DNA of 64,000 bases from contig JBKJIJ010000012.1 of NCBI GenBank assembly GCA_046598525.1, positions 30,343 to 94,342 on the forward strand, written 5' to 3'. Shown piece by piece: positions 62,057 to 64,000 of this stretch. The position numbers were made by a program, and so were the translations under genes. Under the pieces are notes generated by a model, which saw only the letters and a list, made by a program, of their open reading frames with translations, was not told the origin of the DNA and ran no database searches. This DNA comes from Methylotenera_A sp046598525 (GTDB lineage Bacteria; Pseudomonadota; Gammaproteobacteria; Burkholderiales; Methylophilaceae). Each line of letters opens with the position of its first letter. Positions within the stretch are counted from its first letter, which is position 1.

Positions 62057-63793
62057 ATGCGTCATGCGTATTCATACATAAGAATGTCCACACTTCAACA
62101 ACTTAAAGGTGATAGTAAAAGGCGTCAATTAGAGTTATCCGAAAATTATGCAAAAAGTAATAATCTTTTATTAATCGAGAATATAGACGGCATATTATTA
62201 AATGATATTGGAATTTCTGCATACAAAGGAGAGAATTCACGGAAAGGTGCATTAGGTTTATTTCTAGATGCATTAGCTACTAATAAAATCCCTAAAGATA
62301 GTGTACTTCTTGTTGAAAGTTTAGATAGGCTCTCTCGGGAGAAAATTACTGAAGCTTTAGGCCAATTTATGTTAATAATAGGTTATGGCATTGAAATTGT
62401 TACACTCAATGATAATCAAAGATATACATCAGACATTTTAAACGAACATAAAGGCACAATTTTTATTAGCCTTGGTTCAATGATTAGAGCTAATGAGGAA
62501 TCAGAAACAAAATCCAAAAGACTCTCTGCTGTATGGAGTAATAAAAGAAAGATTGCCACTTCTAAAATAGTTACAAGAAAATGTCCAGCATGGATTCAAT
62601 ATGATGAAACTTCTAAAAAGTTTAAATTGATTCCTCAAAATTCTGAAATTGTTAAATTGATTTTTGATTTATGTATTCACTCATGTGGTTTGCATGGAAT
62701 TGCCAGATATTTGAATGAGAATAAAATCCCTGTTTTTGGCTCTGGAAAACTTTGGTACAAGTCATACATTAATAAGATTCTCAATAATTCGTGTACTTAT
62801 GGTGAGTATCAACCATATACTTCAAGGGATGGTGTTAAAAAAAAAGCAGGACAACCAATACAATCCTACTATCCCAGTGTAGTAGATGAAGAGACGTTTT
62901 TACTCGCTAAAGGAGCGATTGAGCGCAGAAATAAAACTGATAGGGGAAGAAAAGGAATTACGTTTTCTAATATATTTAGTGGGTTAATTTATTGCGGCCA
63001 TTGCAACTTTAAAATGATTCTTAGAAATCGTGGCGATAGCCCAAAAGGAGGAAAATATATTTGTTGTAGTAATAAAAATCTTAGTGGTGGCTGCACTATG
63101 CGAGATTGGAAACTAAGAGATTTAGAATCAAGCTTATTCAAACATTTTTCAGAAATTAATTTTCATGATTTGCTCAAGGCGAATGAAGACACTACACCTA
63201 ATTTATCAAAGCTTATCGAAATTTCCGAATTAAAAATTACGAAACATACCAAAGAATTAGACCGAATAAAACAAATTATCAAATCAACTGATTTGCACGA
63301 AAATATTAGAAAAACTTTTATTGATGATATGAATGAAATATCAAGCTTAATAGAATTTGAAGAAGGTGAAATAATAAACTTTAAAAATAAGCTTTTAAGT
63401 GAAGATGATACCAAAAACGCAATTACATCAGATGAGCTTAAAGAATTAATTAACAAGATTGACTCAGAAAATGAAGATTATTTTTTTAGGTCATCCATAA
63501 ATCAATTACTTAGTCGCCAGATAAATACAATAAAATTAATTCATGAAAATGATGACTTTACACCTTGGGAATATGATGATGAGTCTCAGGAAGTCATTGA
63601 CTTTAAACGTATTTTTAAAATAGAAGAAAGTTTAGATGATTTCATTAATAAGAAAGAATTTAAAAACTTTTGTATTAACTATCATAAAAAAATAGTTATT
63701 TCATATAAAACTGGAATTACAAAAGTGGTATTAGTTGGGTCAGATAATTCATTTGTAAAAAAACCTTGGAATTTAATGAGAACTTATAATTAA
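62057..63793 (+). CDS. Large serine recombinase
   Basis: Site-specific recombinase (578 aa). The catalytic domain starts AYSYIRMSTLQQLKGDSKRR with the nucleophile Ser11, followed by VLLVESLDRLSREKI (conserved Arg near 90). A Recombinase domain (about 190-280, GLHGIARYLNENKIPVFG) precedes a zinc ribbon (CGHCNFKM and ICCSNKNLSGGC, about 312-345). A coiled coil and C-terminal segment follow (about 370-560). The gene is markedly AT-rich (about one third GC by eye) compared with comM and metH. It faces away from the comM fragment and is positioned as the integrase of an island entering at 62020. Confidence 0.93.
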   Translation: MRHAYSYIRMSTLQQLKGDSKRRQLELSENYAKSNNLLLIENIDGILLNDIGISAYKGENSRKGALGLFLDALATNKIPKDSVLLVESLDRLSREKITEALGQFMLIIGYGIEIVTLNDNQRYTSDILNEHKGTIFISLGSMIRANEESETKSKRLSAVWSNKRKIATSKIVTRKCPAWIQYDETSKKFKLIPQNSEIVKLIFDLCIHSCGLHGIARYLNENKIPVFGSGKLWYKSYINKILNNSCTYGEYQPYTSRDGVKKKAGQPIQSYYPSVVDEETFLLAKGAIERRNKTDRGRKGITFSNIFSGLIYCGHCNFKMILRNRGDSPKGGKYICCSNKNLSGGCTMRDWKLRDLESSLFKHFSEINFHDLLKANEDTTPNLSKLIEISELKITKHTKELDRIKQIIKSTDLHENIRKTFIDDMNEISSLIEFEEGEIINFKNKLLSEDDTKNAITSDELKELINKIDSENEDYFFRSSINQLLSRQINTIKLIHENDDFTPWEYDDESQEVIDFKRIFKIEESLDDFINKKEFKNFCINYHKKIVISYKTGITKVVLVGSDNSFVKKPWNLMRTYN

Positions 63794-63916
63794 TGATTTT
63801 CGATTAATCTACTGTTTTTTTTGGTGTGAATAAATTGAATAAAATAATATATTGCTAATAATAAAGTTGCTAAGCAAGGTAATGCATGTCAAACGGCGTG
63901 TAAAACTTTCCACTAA
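63794..63916. other. AT-rich spacer after the recombinase
   Basis: No gene seen. On the minus strand a short frame reading NNWTLISGKFYTPFDMH (about 63876-63950) overlaps the end of the next gene in another frame. It may be part of the end of an insertion sequence, but I cannot assign it. Confidence 0.4.
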
Positions 63917-64000
63917 TCAGCGTCCAATTGTTTCCACCTTCTTGTCATGTTGAGCGCGACTTTTACGTTGCTTAAAACGGTAAGAGTCATTCCCAGTTTC
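63917..64000 (-). CDS. C-terminal end of a putative IS21-type helper ATPase
   Basis: The last 27 codons and TGA of a minus-strand frame that enters from beyond the window: ETGNDSYRFKQRKSRAQHDK, then KVETIGR. The GxSYRxKxxR pattern resembles the C-terminus of IstB-like ATPases of IS21-family elements (often EGESYRLKEAR). Only 84 bases are visible, so the call is tentative. If correct, an insertion sequence lies directly behind the recombinase gene. Confidence 0.4.
   Translation of the reverse strand, partial: ETGNDSYRFKQRKSRAQHDKKVETIGR

Noticed and set aside
1..64000. tRNA, rRNA or riboswitch genes
   Set aside because: No cloverleaf, rRNA or recognised riboswitch core was seen; the metH and metX leaders were read for SAM or cobalamin elements without success, though visual reading is insensitive.

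Overview
The window is a 64 kb chromosomal segment of moderately AT-rich DNA from a Gram-negative bacterium. It is most likely a betaproteobacterium of the Nitrosomonadales, and I infer the Methylophilaceae (Methylotenera/Methylophilus type). The evidence is a complete pilMNOPQ-aroK-aroB-dgt block, the metX-metW pair, a PilE/V/W/X/Y1/FimT minor-pilin operon, proteobacterial-type GshA/GshB, an LptM-lysA pair, and a major porin of the kind I associate with methylotrophs. I recognised no tRNA, rRNA or CRISPR array.

Layout. 1-2702 (minus): a truncated hypothetical gene and mrcA. 3034-10868: pilMNOPQ, then aroK, aroB and dgt. 11178-12380: a major porin with a strong terminator. 12515-12969: a decayed DUF4258/DUF2283 toxin-antitoxin-like pair. 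12999-18171: prmC (carrying an in-frame repeat insertion), metX, metW, an AmpG-like permease and a DUF1223 protein. 18242-20278 (minus): a bufferin operon made of a Cys-rich precursor, an MNIO/DUF692 enzyme and a DUF2063 partner. 20444-25883: xth, pyrE, a DUF4124 protein and gatCAB. 26088-35976: the elongasome operon mreBCD-mrdA-rodA-rlpA-dacC, followed by DUF493-lipB-lipA. 36070-40335: gshA, gshB, then an apbE / NusG-domain-II / Gx-transporter trio that looks like a flavinylation module. 40355-46874 (minus): the minor-pilin operon. 47084-55765: lptM, lysA, purU, ispH, nudB, nadA, a HIT protein, a 2Fe-2S ferredoxin, a TonB-like protein and mpl. 55771-57048: an AT-rich HTH-RhuM accessory gene wedged between mpl and metH. 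57109-61053: metH (also carrying an in-frame repeat insertion). 61158-64000: a truncated, frameshifted comM whose 5' end is cut off at the Walker A codons by an AT-rich element encoding a large serine recombinase. The end of an IS21-type gene closes the window.

Much of the window serves the cell envelope: peptidoglycan synthesis (MrcA, MrdA, RodA, DacC, RlpA), its recycling (AmpG-like, Mpl), cell shape (MreBCD) and type IV pili. Other blocks cover lipoylation, glutathione, methionine (MetX/MetW/MetH), shikimate and NAD synthesis.

The unusual content is mostly mobile or repeat-derived. Paired dRS3-like inverted repeats occur at three loci, one of them inside prmC as sense codons. A different 121-bp element with terminal inverted repeats sits inside metH as sense codons. 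A serine-recombinase island has landed in comM. A near-perfect 37-bp palindrome lies within the rhuM reading frame. The bufferin precursor has an expanded Cys repeat and a lipobox-like signal. All assignments come from reading the sequence; no database search was run.
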